This document shows positions 21,359 to 28,485 of a DNA stretch of 32,499 bases, in pieces (positions within the stretch are counted from its first letter, which is position 1; each line of letters starts with the position of its first letter). Source of the stretch: JBGLNJ01 sp964353405 (GTDB lineage Bacteria > Chloroflexota > Anaerolineae > Fen-1058); contig CAYGWJ010000292.1 of the NCBI GenBank assembly GCA_964353405.1, positions 1-32,499 of the forward strand. The letters are read 5' to 3'. The translations under genes were made by a program, and so were the position numbers. The notes beneath the pieces are model-generated. The model was not told where the DNA came from, made no database searches, and worked only from the letters and a program-made list of their open reading frames with translations.

Positions 21359-24031
21359 ATGTTATATGCCGATGTTGCCGTCCTAACTCCTGTCACGCGC
21401 GCGCCGGGCGCTCCGCCGACGTATACGTATGTCATTCCTGATGCGCTGCAAGACCGTGTCGCGCCGGGCAGCTTGGTAACCGTCCCCTTTGCCGCGCGCA
21501 AACTCTCCGGCATCGTCGCCGCACTCAGCCAGACCTCGAGCCTGTGCGACGTCAAGCCTATCGAATCATTGCTTGACCCCCTGCCCGTGGTGGATGCGCC
21601 GCGCATCGAGTTGGCGCGTTGGATGGCGCATGAATACCTCGCGTCGCTGGCCGAGTGCCTGCGCCTGTTTCTGCCGCCCGGCATCACGGTTCATTCGGAT
21701 ACCCTGTATTCGCTTGCGCCTGTGGACGATGCGCCGCTGCCGCGCGTGAACGACTTGCAGGCGGATATCATTGCGCTTCTGCGCCAGCGCGGCCAGCTGA
21801 CGCGCGGGCAGCTTCAACATGCCTTGGGCCGCAAGCCGTGGCGCGGCGCGCTGGGCGTGCTCGTCCGGCGCGGCATCGTCACGGCGACGCAAACGCTTCC
21901 TCCGCCCAGCGTCCGACCGCGCCGGGTACAATTTGTCCGTGCCACGGGCGCGTTGCCTGCTCAACCGCTGGGCAAGTTGGAAGCTGTCGTCGCCCGGCGT
22001 TCCGCCGCGCTCGATTATGTGCGCTCACAAAGTGAGCCGGTGTGGGTGAGCCGGGTCTATGCCGAGACCGGCTGCACGCTGGCTGACCTCAAGACGCTGG
22101 AGCAGCTCGGCCTCGTCGAGCTGACCGAAGGCGAGTTGCTGCGCGATCCACTCGACGACCGCGACTATGTGCCCACTCAGGCCCCGCCGCTCACACCCGA
22201 TCAAGCGGCAGCGTGGGCTATGATCGAGCCAGGTCTTGTGCGTGTTCCAAGTGATGAAACGACAAGGGAACAAGGAGACAAGGAGACAGGGAGAGATGAA
22301 GCGGTCACCTTGTCACCCCCGCACCTTGTCACCTTGTCGAGTTCTCTCGTCTATTTACTCCATGGCGTAACCGGCAGCGGCAAAACCGAAATCTACCTTC
22401 GCGCTGCCGAAGGAGTGCTCGCGCAGGGCAGACAAGTTATCGCGCTCGTGCCCGAAATCAGCCTGACGCCGCAAACTATCCGGCGCTTTGCCGCGCGTTT
22501 TCCGGGTCGTGTGAGCGTGATTCACAGCCGGCTTTCCGAAGGCGAGCGGTACGACGTGTGGCGACAGGCGCGGGCGGGCAAGGTGGACGTGATCGTGGGC
22601 GCGCGGTCGGCCATCTTTGCGCCGTTACTGCGTCTGGGCTTGATCGTGCTGGATGAAGAGCACGAGACGAGCTACAAGCAGGACAGTGGGGACTCGACGC
22701 CCGGAACGCCACTGTATCACGCGCGCGATGTGGCGATTCAACTTGGCAGGCTGACGGGCGCGACCGTCATCCTGGGCAGCGCCACGCCGAGCCTGGAAAC
22801 CTACCTGCGCGCCCGGCGCAACGAGTTCACGCGCTTGGAATTGCCGCAGCGTATCTTGGGGCACGAGCGGCGACTGCGCGACCAGCAGGTTCGTTACGAT
22901 CTGCCGCACATTGCCTACGCGCCGGCCTGGCATGACGCAGCGTACCCCGCGGGCACGGCGAGGGCGATTGACCTGCCGCCCGTGCAGGTGGTGGACTTGC
23001 GGCAAGAGTTGCGGGAGGGCAACCGCCACATCTTCAGCCGCGCATTGCAGACCGCGCTGGCCGATGTGCTCGCTCGCCGTGAGCAAGCGATTCTATTTCT
23101 CAATCGTCGCGGCTCGGCCACGTTCGTCCTGTGCCGCGATTGCGGTCACGTCCTCAAATGCCCGCGTTGCGATGCGCCCCTGACTTTCCACGAACCGGCG
23201 AGCCAACAAACTACCGAACTATCGAACTATCAAACTAACGCACTTGTCTGCCATCGCTGCGCGTATCATCAGCCTTCGCCCTCGACCTGTCCACAATGCA
23301 AAAGCAAGCGCATCCGCTATTTTGGATTAGGCACGCAGAAAGTGCAAGCCGCCGTGCGTGAGATGTTCCCACAGGCGCACACGCTGCGGTGGGATAGCGA
23401 CACAGCCGCGCTTACCGATGCTGAAGTGCTCCTGGCCGAGTTCGCCAATCATCAGGCCGATGTGCTCATTGGCACGCAGATGATCGCCAAGGGGCTCGAC
23501 CTGCCGCTGGTGACGCTGGTCGGCGTGGTCAGCGCGGATACGTCGTTGCAACTGCCGGATGTCCGTGCCGCCGAGCGGACCTTTCAATTGCTGGCACAGG
23601 TGGCGGGTCGTGCGGGGCGCGGCCTGCTGGGTGGGCGTGTCATCCTTCAGACCTATTCGCCCGATCATTACGCCATCCAGGCCGCCGCGCACCACGACTA
23701 TGCTGCCTTTGCTGCGCAAGAGTTGGCTTTCCGGCGCGAGCAAAATTATCCGCCTTACTCGCGCCTGGCGCGATTGCTCTTTCGAGATGCGAACGCGGCC
23801 CGCGTCCAGCGCGCTGCTGAAACTGTCGGCAAACAACTGCGCGATCATTTGGCGCGAAAAAAGTTGAAGGATGCTGCGGTCATCGGCCCGGCGCCGTGTT
23901 TCTTTACTCGCGCACGCGACCAGTTCCGCTGGCACATCCTCCTCCGCGCCGCCGATCCCGCTTCTGCGCTCCGCGATTTCCCTCTGCCGCCCACTTGCCG
24001 TGTGGACGTTGACCCGCTCAATTTGCTCTGA
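21359..24031 (+). CDS. priA: Primosomal protein N' (replication restart helicase PriA)
   Basis: 890 residues from ATG 21359; the frame is open back to 21296, but that stretch is repeat DNA. PriA reloads the replisome at stalled forks. N-terminal DNA-binding domain (MLYADVAVLTPVTRAP...TYTYVIP), then Walker A GVTGSGKT (336-343), LDEEHETSYKQ, the GSATPSLE motif, eight zinc cysteines (C592, 595, 601, 604, 631, 634, 644, 647) and helicase motifs V-VI (GTQMIAKGLDLP, QVAGRAGRG). Two insertions look repeat-derived: residues about 299-329, just before Walker A, and about 12 extra residues between C604 and C631. Both keep the frame. The ribosome site is weak. Confidence 0.96.
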   Translation: MLYADVAVLTPVTRAPGAPPTYTYVIPDALQDRVAPGSLVTVPFAARKLSGIVAALSQTSSLCDVKPIESLLDPLPVVDAPRIELARWMAHEYLASLAECLRLFLPPGITVHSDTLYSLAPVDDAPLPRVNDLQADIIALLRQRGQLTRGQLQHALGRKPWRGALGVLVRRGIVTATQTLPPPSVRPRRVQFVRATGALPAQPLGKLEAVVARRSAALDYVRSQSEPVWVSRVYAETGCTLADLKTLEQLGLVELTEGELLRDPLDDRDYVPTQAPPLTPDQAAAWAMIEPGLVRVPSDETTREQGDKETGRDEAVTLSPPHLVTLSSSLVYLLHGVTGSGKTEIYLRAAEGVLAQGRQVIALVPEISLTPQTIRRFAARFPGRVSVIHSRLSEGERYDVWRQARAGKVDVIVGARSAIFAPLLRLGLIVLDEEHETSYKQDSGDSTPGTPLYHARDVAIQLGRLTGATVILGSATPSLETYLRARRNEFTRLELPQRILGHERRLRDQQVRYDLPHIAYAPAWHDAAYPAGTARAIDLPPVQVVDLRQELREGNRHIFSRALQTALADVLARREQAILFLNRRGSATFVLCRDCGHVLKCPRCDAPLTFHEPASQQTTELSNYQTNALVCHRCAYHQPSPSTCPQCKSKRIRYFGLGTQKVQAAVREMFPQAHTLRWDSDTAALTDAEVLLAEFANHQADVLIGTQMIAKGLDLPLVTLVGVVSADTSLQLPDVRAAERTFQLLAQVAGRAGRGLLGGRVILQTYSPDHYAIQAAAHHDYAAFAAQELAFRREQNYPPYSRLARLLFRDANAARVQRAAETVGKQLRDHLARKKLKDAAVIGPAPCFFTRARDQFRWHILLRAADPASALRDFPLPPTCRVDVDPLNLL
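22260..22339. repeat. GACAAGG/CCTTGTC palindromic repeat inside priA
   Basis: Outer arms CGACAAGG (22260-22267) and CCTTGTCG (22332-22339) are perfect complements. A second GACAAGG lies at 22277-22283, and further CCTTGTC copies at 22308-22314 and 22324-22330. It is translated in frame as a low-complexity, Glu/Asp/Thr/Ser-rich segment just before the helicase domain. Confidence 0.75.
23207..23238. repeat. Four tandem 8-mers inside priA zinc region
   Basis: CAAACTAC, CGAACTAT, CGAACTAT, CAAACTAA in tandem. Translated within the zinc-binding segment between C604 and C631, where it accounts for the extra residues relative to the E. coli spacing. Confidence 0.8.
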
Positions 24032-24078
24032 GACACTCCCCCGTACAATCGCGTTGACCCGATAGGCAAAATGGCGGA

Positions 24079-24107
24079 TTGACGCGCCTCTTGAATCCTC
24101 CTAGAAT
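24079..24107 (+). promoter_or_regulatory. Strong candidate promoter of the HTH regulator gene
   Basis: TTGACG (24079-24084), an exact 17-nt spacer, and TAGAAT (24102-24107), each 5 of 6 to consensus. Predicted transcription start is about 24114, which makes ATG 24113 unusable and supports ATG 24149. Confidence 0.65.
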
Positions 24108-24111
24108 CTAG
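24101..24111. promoter_or_regulatory. Palindromic operator candidate over the -10 box
   Basis: A perfect CTAGA-A-TCTAG palindrome that covers the -10 hexamer of the HTH gene's promoter. Position and symmetry fit autorepression by the gene's own product; binding is not shown by sequence alone. Confidence 0.5.
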
Positions 24112-24148
24112 CATGTCTTTTGAAACCGCTAGAGATTTCGCAGGATTT

Positions 24149-24778
24149 ATGGCAGATCAGGCTCCGGCCGAATGGCTTTCGCTTCAACAAGCGTCAAAAG
24201 TGTTGGGCATTCACCCGGCCACGCTGCGCGCATGGGCCGATCGGGGACGCATCGCTTCGCGGCGGACGCCCGGCGGTCACCGGCGTTTTAGCCGCGCCGA
24301 CCTGGACGTGTGGATGGAAAGCCAGCGCCGTCGCGAGCCGGGCGCCGAGCTGCTGGTGCAAAACGCGCTGGGCCGGATGCGGATGGAGATGACGCGTTCT
24401 GAGCAAGTTGCCCCGGCGTGGCTGGCTCAGTTCGACGAGCCGATGCGCCAGCGCTATCGCGAGGCGGGCCGCCAGTTGCTTGGCCTGCTCTTGCGCTTTA
24501 TCAGCGACCCTGACCAGCGGGCAGAGACACTGGAGCAGGCGCGCGATATCGGGCGCCATTATGCCGTCGTCTCGCGAGCCAACGGCTTGAGCCTGGCCGA
24601 TTCCGTGCAGGCCGTCTTGTTCTTTCACAATTCTCTCACCAGTAGCATTGTGCAGATGGCTGCCTCGCTCAACCCGGTAGGCAGCATTGACTGGGCCACG
24701 ACACATCGGCTGGCGACAAGCTTTGTCAACGACGTGCTGTTGGCGATGGTGGCAGCTTTTACAGCCGAGTCTTTGTGA
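24149..24778 (+). CDS. MerR/excisionase-type HTH regulator with C-terminal helical domain
   Basis: 209 residues from ATG 24149 (AGGA 5 nt upstream). ATG 24113 is in frame but coincides with the predicted transcription start. The N-terminal winged helix-turn-helix reads LSLQQASKVLGIHPATLRAW, then GRIASRRTPGGHRRFSRADL (about 10-52), typical of BldC/excisionase-like MerR relatives that bind DNA as oligomers. Residues about 75-205 form an all-helical domain (ARDIGRHYAVVSRANGLSLA, then DSVQAVLFFH), resembling RsbRD/PucR-associated sensory domains. Its ligand is unknown. The palindrome over its promoter suggests autoregulation. Possible targets nearby are the membrane protein and sortase genes downstream. 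Confidence 0.8.
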   Translation: MADQAPAEWLSLQQASKVLGIHPATLRAWADRGRIASRRTPGGHRRFSRADLDVWMESQRRREPGAELLVQNALGRMRMEMTRSEQVAPAWLAQFDEPMRQRYREAGRQLLGLLLRFISDPDQRAETLEQARDIGRHYAVVSRANGLSLADSVQAVLFFHNSLTSSIVQMAASLNPVGSIDWATTHRLATSFVNDVLLAMVAAFTAESL

Positions 24779-24815
24779 ATACATCATCGGATCAAAAGCA
24801 ACCTTTGCGCCCGAC

Positions 24816-24947
24816 ATCTCGCGTGCCGCACTCATTTTTTTTTACGACCGTCTCATCCCGGCTTTACTTGTGGTTCTTGCCGTTGTCCTGGTCGTGATGA
24901 TGGTCCTGGTGATGGGAGCGCTGGCCGGGGTCATCCCGGTCAAATGA
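24816..24947 (+). other. Possible small membrane peptide without a clear start
   Basis: The frame ending at TGA 24945-24947 encodes a charged start, FFYDRLIPALLVVLAVVLVV, and a second hydrophobic stretch ending GALAGVIPVK. This looks like a real small membrane protein. There is no ATG/GTG/TTG in a suitable place. A run of nine T at about 24834-24842 may have slipped: one extra T would join the frame to GTG 24821. Only weakly supported. Confidence 0.25.
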
Positions 24948-24958
24948 AAGTGGAGAGC

Positions 24959-25019
24959 CACCCTTGCGAAGGTTTGAGGGATATCCGCAGCCAACGCGAT
25001 TACGGCCTTCGCAAGGGTG
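24959..25019. repeat. 14-bp perfect inverted repeat in the leader of the membrane-protein gene
   Basis: CACCCTTGCGAAGG (24959-24972) and CCTTCGCAAGGGTG (25006-25019) are exact complements with a 33-nt spacer. The second arm ends 11 bp before the ribosome site of the next gene, so folding could affect its translation. Confidence 0.75.
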
Positions 25020-25040
25020 AGCACAGTTCTGGGAGGAGAT

Positions 25041-25757
25041 ATGTTGCACTTGTTGCCGTTCACTTCGACGTTGGTCACTGCCGCTTTTGCCGTGGCGGTT
25101 TTCTCGCGCTATTTCCGGCGCGGCGGCACTCACTTGCTGTTCTGGGGTATCGGATTGGCGCTGTATGGGCTGGGCACTTTATCCGAAGCGTTCCTCGGCT
25201 TGGCCTGGAGCCCGTTCGTGCTGCGAGTCTGGTACATTTGCGGAGCCATGCTCACTGCCGCGTGGCTGGGCCAGGGAACGCTGTGCCTGCTGGTGCGCAA
25301 GCCCGGCGTGGCGAACGGCTTTGCGACTGGATTGACGGTCGTCTCGATGGCGGCGATAGCTGCGGTGTTTCTCGCTCCGATGACCAAGATAGCGTATAAC
25401 ATCAGCCTTCCGGCGTCGGTGCAGTACAAAGACATCCTGGTGCGTAGCCCGCTCATGATCGTCCTGACGATCGTGCTCAACCTCTATGGCACTGTTCTGC
25501 TGGTGGGTGGCGCGCTGTATTCCGCCTTTCTCTTTTGGCGCAAGCGCGTCCTGGCGCATCGCGTGGTAGCCAACGTCCTCATCGCTGCCGGCGCGCTTTT
25601 GCCCGCCAGTGCCGGGACGTTCGTCAAGCTGGGCCTGGCCGATTGGCTGTACGTGAGCGAGTTGCTCGGCGCGATTTTGATGTTCAGCGGTTTCTTGCAG
25701 GCTACGTCGCAACAACCCGCTAAAGTGCCTGTGGCACAGCCGGCGCAGTCCAGTTAG
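25041..25757 (+). CDS. Seven-helix integral membrane protein of unknown function
   Basis: 238 residues from ATG 25041, right after GGGAGGAGAT. About seven hydrophobic segments are visible (starting near residues 3, 28, 62, 84, 130, 165, 190), with short loops and a hydrophilic tail. No catalytic motif is seen. The layout resembles the membrane-sensor halves of some kinases, but no kinase domain follows. The family is not recognised. It lies after the HTH regulator and may be its target or partner. A small hairpin begins at its stop codon. Confidence 0.75.
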   Translation: MLHLLPFTSTLVTAAFAVAVFSRYFRRGGTHLLFWGIGLALYGLGTLSEAFLGLAWSPFVLRVWYICGAMLTAAWLGQGTLCLLVRKPGVANGFATGLTVVSMAAIAAVFLAPMTKIAYNISLPASVQYKDILVRSPLMIVLTIVLNLYGTVLLVGGALYSAFLFWRKRVLAHRVVANVLIAAGALLPASAGTFVKLGLADWLYVSELLGAILMFSGFLQATSQQPAKVPVAQPAQSS

Positions 25758-25777
25758 ATTTCAAATACCAAATCTAA
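25754..25777 (+). repeat. Hairpin at the end of the membrane-protein gene
   Basis: TTAGATTT (25754-25761) / AAATCTAA (25770-25777), 8 bp with an 8-nt loop, overlapping the TAG stop. No T-run follows. Related AAATCCGA/ATTTGAAATTTG text follows at 25818-25846, which looks like dispersed intergenic repeat DNA. Confidence 0.5.
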
Positions 25778-25865
25778 GGGGGCGCGGGCGCAATGTCGCG
25801 AACGCGCCTCGCTGTTTAAAATCCGATATTTGAGATTTGAAATTTGATCCGTGCTCTTATATTTA

Positions 25866-25874
25866 TGCTATAAT
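25866..25874 (+). promoter_or_regulatory. Extended -10 promoter of the sortase gene
   Basis: TGCTATAAT: a perfect TATAAT (25869-25874) with the TGn extension. A weak TTGATC at 25844-25849 is 19 nt away. The predicted start of transcription is about 25881, giving a very short leader before ATG 25890. Confidence 0.6.
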
Positions 25875-25889
25875 GCGTCGAGAAGAGCT

Positions 25890-26723
25890 ATGACCTCGAA
25901 CGCTTCTCGCTGGATCGCCAATGTGTTGATCTGGACGGGCCTTGCGCTCATCATCTTTGGCTGTGCGCTGGCCTATCCCTTTATGCGTGACGCCATTCAG
26001 GCGCAGTCCGACCCTTCCGTTTCTCTGTCGTTTGTCGTCACGCCGCCACCGGTTCCAACGGAAGTTGCGTTGGTCGCTCCGACTGACACGTCCACCCCTT
26101 TGCCGGCGTCGGAAGCGCCTGTATCGGTTACGCCCTCGCTTGTCCCTTTGGTGACGGCTGTGCCGGCGCCGGTTGTTCTGCCCGATAACAACACGGTCAT
26201 CACCCACTCACAAACGCTTTCCACAGTTGTTTTGCCAGCACCGGTTGCGGCGGGCGACCCGCCAGATCGGCTTGTCATTGCGGCGATCCAACTCGACGCG
26301 CCTGTGGAAGTGGTGGGTTGGCACCTTGAGCATGGCACGAGCGTGTGGGATGTGCCAGCACGGCGGGCAGCCGGCTGGCTCAAGACTTCGGCCCCGGCCG
26401 GGCAAAAGGGCAACACCGTATTGGACGGGCATCACAACATCCAGGGCGAGGTTTTCAGGCGGCTGGTGGACCTCAAGCCAGGCGATGTGGTAGAGCTATC
26501 TGCGAGGGGCAATGTGTACCGCTATAGCGTCACCGAGAAACACATCTTGCCCGACCGCGATCAACCGATGGAGGTCCGCATCGCCAACGCCCAGTGGATT
26601 CAGACCACGAACGATGAACGGTTGACGCTCGTGACGTGCTGGCCGTATACCAACAACACACATCGGCTCATCATCGTCGCGCGCCCGCTTGCGCCGAATA
26701 GAATGGAGAAGAAAAACGAATGA
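25890..26723 (+). CDS. Sortase-family transpeptidase
   Basis: 277 residues from ATG 25890. A membrane anchor (about 10-31) is followed by a Pro/Thr/Val-rich linker (about 50-120), then the sortase beta-barrel. Catalytic residues: His181 in VLDGHHNIQGEVF, Cys250 in LTLVTCWP, Arg259 in HRLIIVARP. Sortases cleave a sorting signal and join the protein to another molecule outside the cell. No LPxTG-like substrate gene is in the window, so the target is unknown. It overlaps the next gene by 4 bp (ATGA), so the two are coupled. Sortase-like proteins are common in Chloroflexota, which lack a typical Gram-positive wall. Confidence 0.92.
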   Translation: MTSNASRWIANVLIWTGLALIIFGCALAYPFMRDAIQAQSDPSVSLSFVVTPPPVPTEVALVAPTDTSTPLPASEAPVSVTPSLVPLVTAVPAPVVLPDNNTVITHSQTLSTVVLPAPVAAGDPPDRLVIAAIQLDAPVEVVGWHLEHGTSVWDVPARRAAGWLKTSAPAGQKGNTVLDGHHNIQGEVFRRLVDLKPGDVVELSARGNVYRYSVTEKHILPDRDQPMEVRIANAQWIQTTNDERLTLVTCWPYTNNTHRLIIVARPLAPNRMEKKNE

Positions 26724-27226
26724 GCATACTAGATTGGCCTCTGGTTGCGCGCACCCGGCGCAACCATGGCATGGAGCACGCGACGGTTCACATCCTGAGT
26801 GAGCGTCACCCCGGCATCGGCATCATGGGGCGCTCCACGCCGAACTGCTTTTACATCTATGGCAACCTGACCGCCGAGCAGGTCCAGTCGGCCGTCGCTG
26901 AAGCGCTGGCGCGTCTGCGCGCGGGCGAAAGCCATCTGACGATTCACCCCGGCTGCGGGACGAATCTGGTCGTCTCGGGGTCGTTGGCTGGCGCGGCGGC
27001 TTTTATGGCCGTGAACGTGGGGCATAGGCGCGACCGCGACCGTTGGGAATCATTGCCCGCGGCGGTCGCCGCTGCCACGGTGGCCTTGTTGCTGGCTCAA
27101 CCCCTCGGCCCGCTGCTGCAGGAGCGCGTCACCACCAGCGCGGACATGGGCACGCTGGAAATCCTCGGCGTGTGGCGCGTCAACAACTCGGGCCTGCCCG
27201 TTCACCGCGTGGACACTCGCAGCTAG
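26720..27226 (+). CDS. Conserved membrane protein, possibly DUF6391
   Basis: 168 residues. The N-terminal part has a striking motif, RRNHGMEHATVHILSERHPG, then MGRSTPNCFYIYG and the HPGCGTNLVV block. Two hydrophobic segments follow (about 91-110 and 112-135). The HGMEHATVH text matches my memory of DUF6391, found in cyanobacteria and Chloroflexota, but I am not certain. Conserved His, Glu and Cys could bind a metal. Its ATG overlaps the sortase stop, suggesting cotranslation and perhaps a joint job at the envelope. Confidence 0.7.
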   Translation: MSILDWPLVARTRRNHGMEHATVHILSERHPGIGIMGRSTPNCFYIYGNLTAEQVQSAVAEALARLRAGESHLTIHPGCGTNLVVSGSLAGAAAFMAVNVGHRRDRDRWESLPAAVAAATVALLLAQPLGPLLQERVTTSADMGTLEILGVWRVNNSGLPVHRVDTRS

Positions 27227-27227
27227 A

Positions 27228-27263
27228 GACCTGACAGGTCGCTTGGCGCAAGACCTATCAGGT
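27228..27263. repeat. ACCTGACAGGT-type palindromic repeat before holA
   Basis: GACCTG-A-CAGGTC (27228-27240) is a perfect palindrome. A second, imperfect copy ACCTATCAGGT lies at 27253-27263. The pair occupies the whole gap between the membrane-protein stop and the holA start. Confidence 0.65.
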
Positions 27264-27275
27264 TTAGCTTTGACC

Positions 27276-28322
27276 ATGTTCTATATCCTTCACGGCGAAG
27301 ATGAATTGGGGCGCAGCGACCGCGTGGCCGAGTTCAGGCAAAAGGTCGGCGACGAGACTACACGCGACCTCAACATCACCCTCCTCGATGGCCGCAAGGT
27401 GACGCTGGCCGAGGTGCGCCACGCCGCGGACGCGATACCCTTTCTTGCGGACAAGCGTCTTGTCATCGTCGAAGGCTTGCTCACGCGGCTGGCCTCGCCG
27501 CGCCGCAAAGGCGATGATGACGGCGAGCCTTCAGGTGCAGCCAGGGAATTCCTCAAAGCCTTGCTCGAATACTTGCCGCAAGTGCCGGACTCGACGCGGC
27601 TGGTTTTTGTCGAGCCGCGCTCGCTGCCCGCGGCCAACTCTGTCCTCAAGCTGGCTTTAGAAACGGACAAGCGCACGGTCCGGCATTTACCCTTGCCTGC
27701 CAAAGGCGACATGGCAAATTGGATTCAAAAGCGCGCCAGACTGCACGGCGGCGAGTTGACATCGCAGGCGGCCAACGCGCTCGTCACCGCAGTCGGCTAT
27801 GACCCGCGCCCCTCGGACCGCGACCGTACGCCGGAGCAGGGCAACAAGCTGCGCTTGCTCGATCAAGAAATCCAAAAACTCTTGACGTACGCCAACTGGT
27901 CGCGCGCAGTGACGCCCGCCGATGTTCAGCTGCTCGTGTCCGAAGCTCAACAGGGCGATCTGTTCGGCATGATTGACGCGCTAGCCGAAGGCAAAGGCCA
28001 AAAGGCTATCGTCGAGCTGCACCGGCTGATTGACCGGGGCAAATCGCCGTTGGAACTCTTTGGCATGATCGTCCGCCAGTTCAGGTTGATGATCCAGGTC
28101 AAAGAACTGGCTGAGCGCGGCCTGAACAGCGCGGCCATCGCCGAACGGCTCTCGCTGCATCCTTTCGTGGCGGAGAAAACGGGCAAGCAGGCGCAGACAT
28201 TTTCGATGCAGCAGATTGAGCTGGTTTATCATCGCCTGCTGGAGATGGATGTGCAAATCAAGACCGGCCAGGTGGAAGATGTGACCGCGCTAGACTTGCT
28301 TGTGGCGGGACTGACGGGATGA
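27276..28322 (+). CDS. holA: DNA polymerase III delta subunit
   Basis: 348 residues from ATG 27276; no good ribosome site precedes it because repeat DNA fills the gap. The opening MFYILHGEDE and the clamp-loader delta layout are typical: N-terminal AAA-like domain lacking a Walker A motif, then DLFGMIDALAEGKGQKAIVE (linker domain) and a C-terminal collar domain (SPLELFGMIVRQFRLMIQVK). Delta opens the sliding clamp. An acidic stretch (KGDDDGEPSG, about 82-91) is a small extra loop. Its stop codon lies inside the 7-bp target duplication of the following MITE-like element. Confidence 0.93.
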   Translation: MFYILHGEDELGRSDRVAEFRQKVGDETTRDLNITLLDGRKVTLAEVRHAADAIPFLADKRLVIVEGLLTRLASPRRKGDDDGEPSGAAREFLKALLEYLPQVPDSTRLVFVEPRSLPAANSVLKLALETDKRTVRHLPLPAKGDMANWIQKRARLHGGELTSQAANALVTAVGYDPRPSDRDRTPEQGNKLRLLDQEIQKLLTYANWSRAVTPADVQLLVSEAQQGDLFGMIDALAEGKGQKAIVELHRLIDRGKSPLELFGMIVRQFRLMIQVKELAERGLNSAAIAERLSLHPFVAEKTGKQAQTFSMQQIELVYHRLLEMDVQIKTGQVEDVTALDLLVAGLTG

Positions 28323-28416
28323 CTGGTGACTACCCACAACTACGTGGAGTCCTCAACTTGTTGAGGCAGTGGCCCGAACAAGTTCGGGAGTCCGATAAGA
28401 TGTGGGTAATCACCAG
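28323..28416. mobile_element. 94-bp MITE-like element with 16-bp terminal inverted repeats
   Basis: Ends CTGGTGACTACCCACA (28323-28338) and TGTGGGTAATCACCAG (28401-28416) are complementary at 15 of 16 positions. The element is flanked by direct repeats GGGATGA at 28316-28322 and 28417-28423, a 7-bp target-site duplication (9 bp if the shared CT is counted). Inside are two perfect 6-bp hairpins, CCTCAA-CTTG-TTGAGG (28351-28366) and CCCGAA-CAAG-TTCGGG (28373-28388), whose loops are complementary. It has no coding capacity, so it would need a transposase from elsewhere. Confidence 0.78.
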
Positions 28417-28426
28417 GGGATGACTC

Positions 28427-28455
28427 TTGACCCGTGTCCATGCGGAGAGTATAAT
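28427..28455 (+). promoter_or_regulatory. Promoter of the Uma2 gene
   Basis: TTGACC (28427-28432), a 17-nt spacer, and a perfect TATAAT (28450-28455). It begins just after the right target duplication of the MITE-like element. Confidence 0.7.
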
Positions 28456-28485
28456 ATTCGCAGGTTGTGCAAGTGAGGTGTCAAG

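Noticed and set aside
22255..23240. CRISPR array in priA
   Set aside because: The repeats are short palindromic or 8-bp tandem units without regular spacers and are translated.
28323..28416. tRNA-like or riboswitch structure
   Set aside because: Two hairpins inside a long stem suggest a cloverleaf, but there is no tRNA anticodon arm or T-loop sequence, and the flanking 7-bp duplication favours a transposed element.
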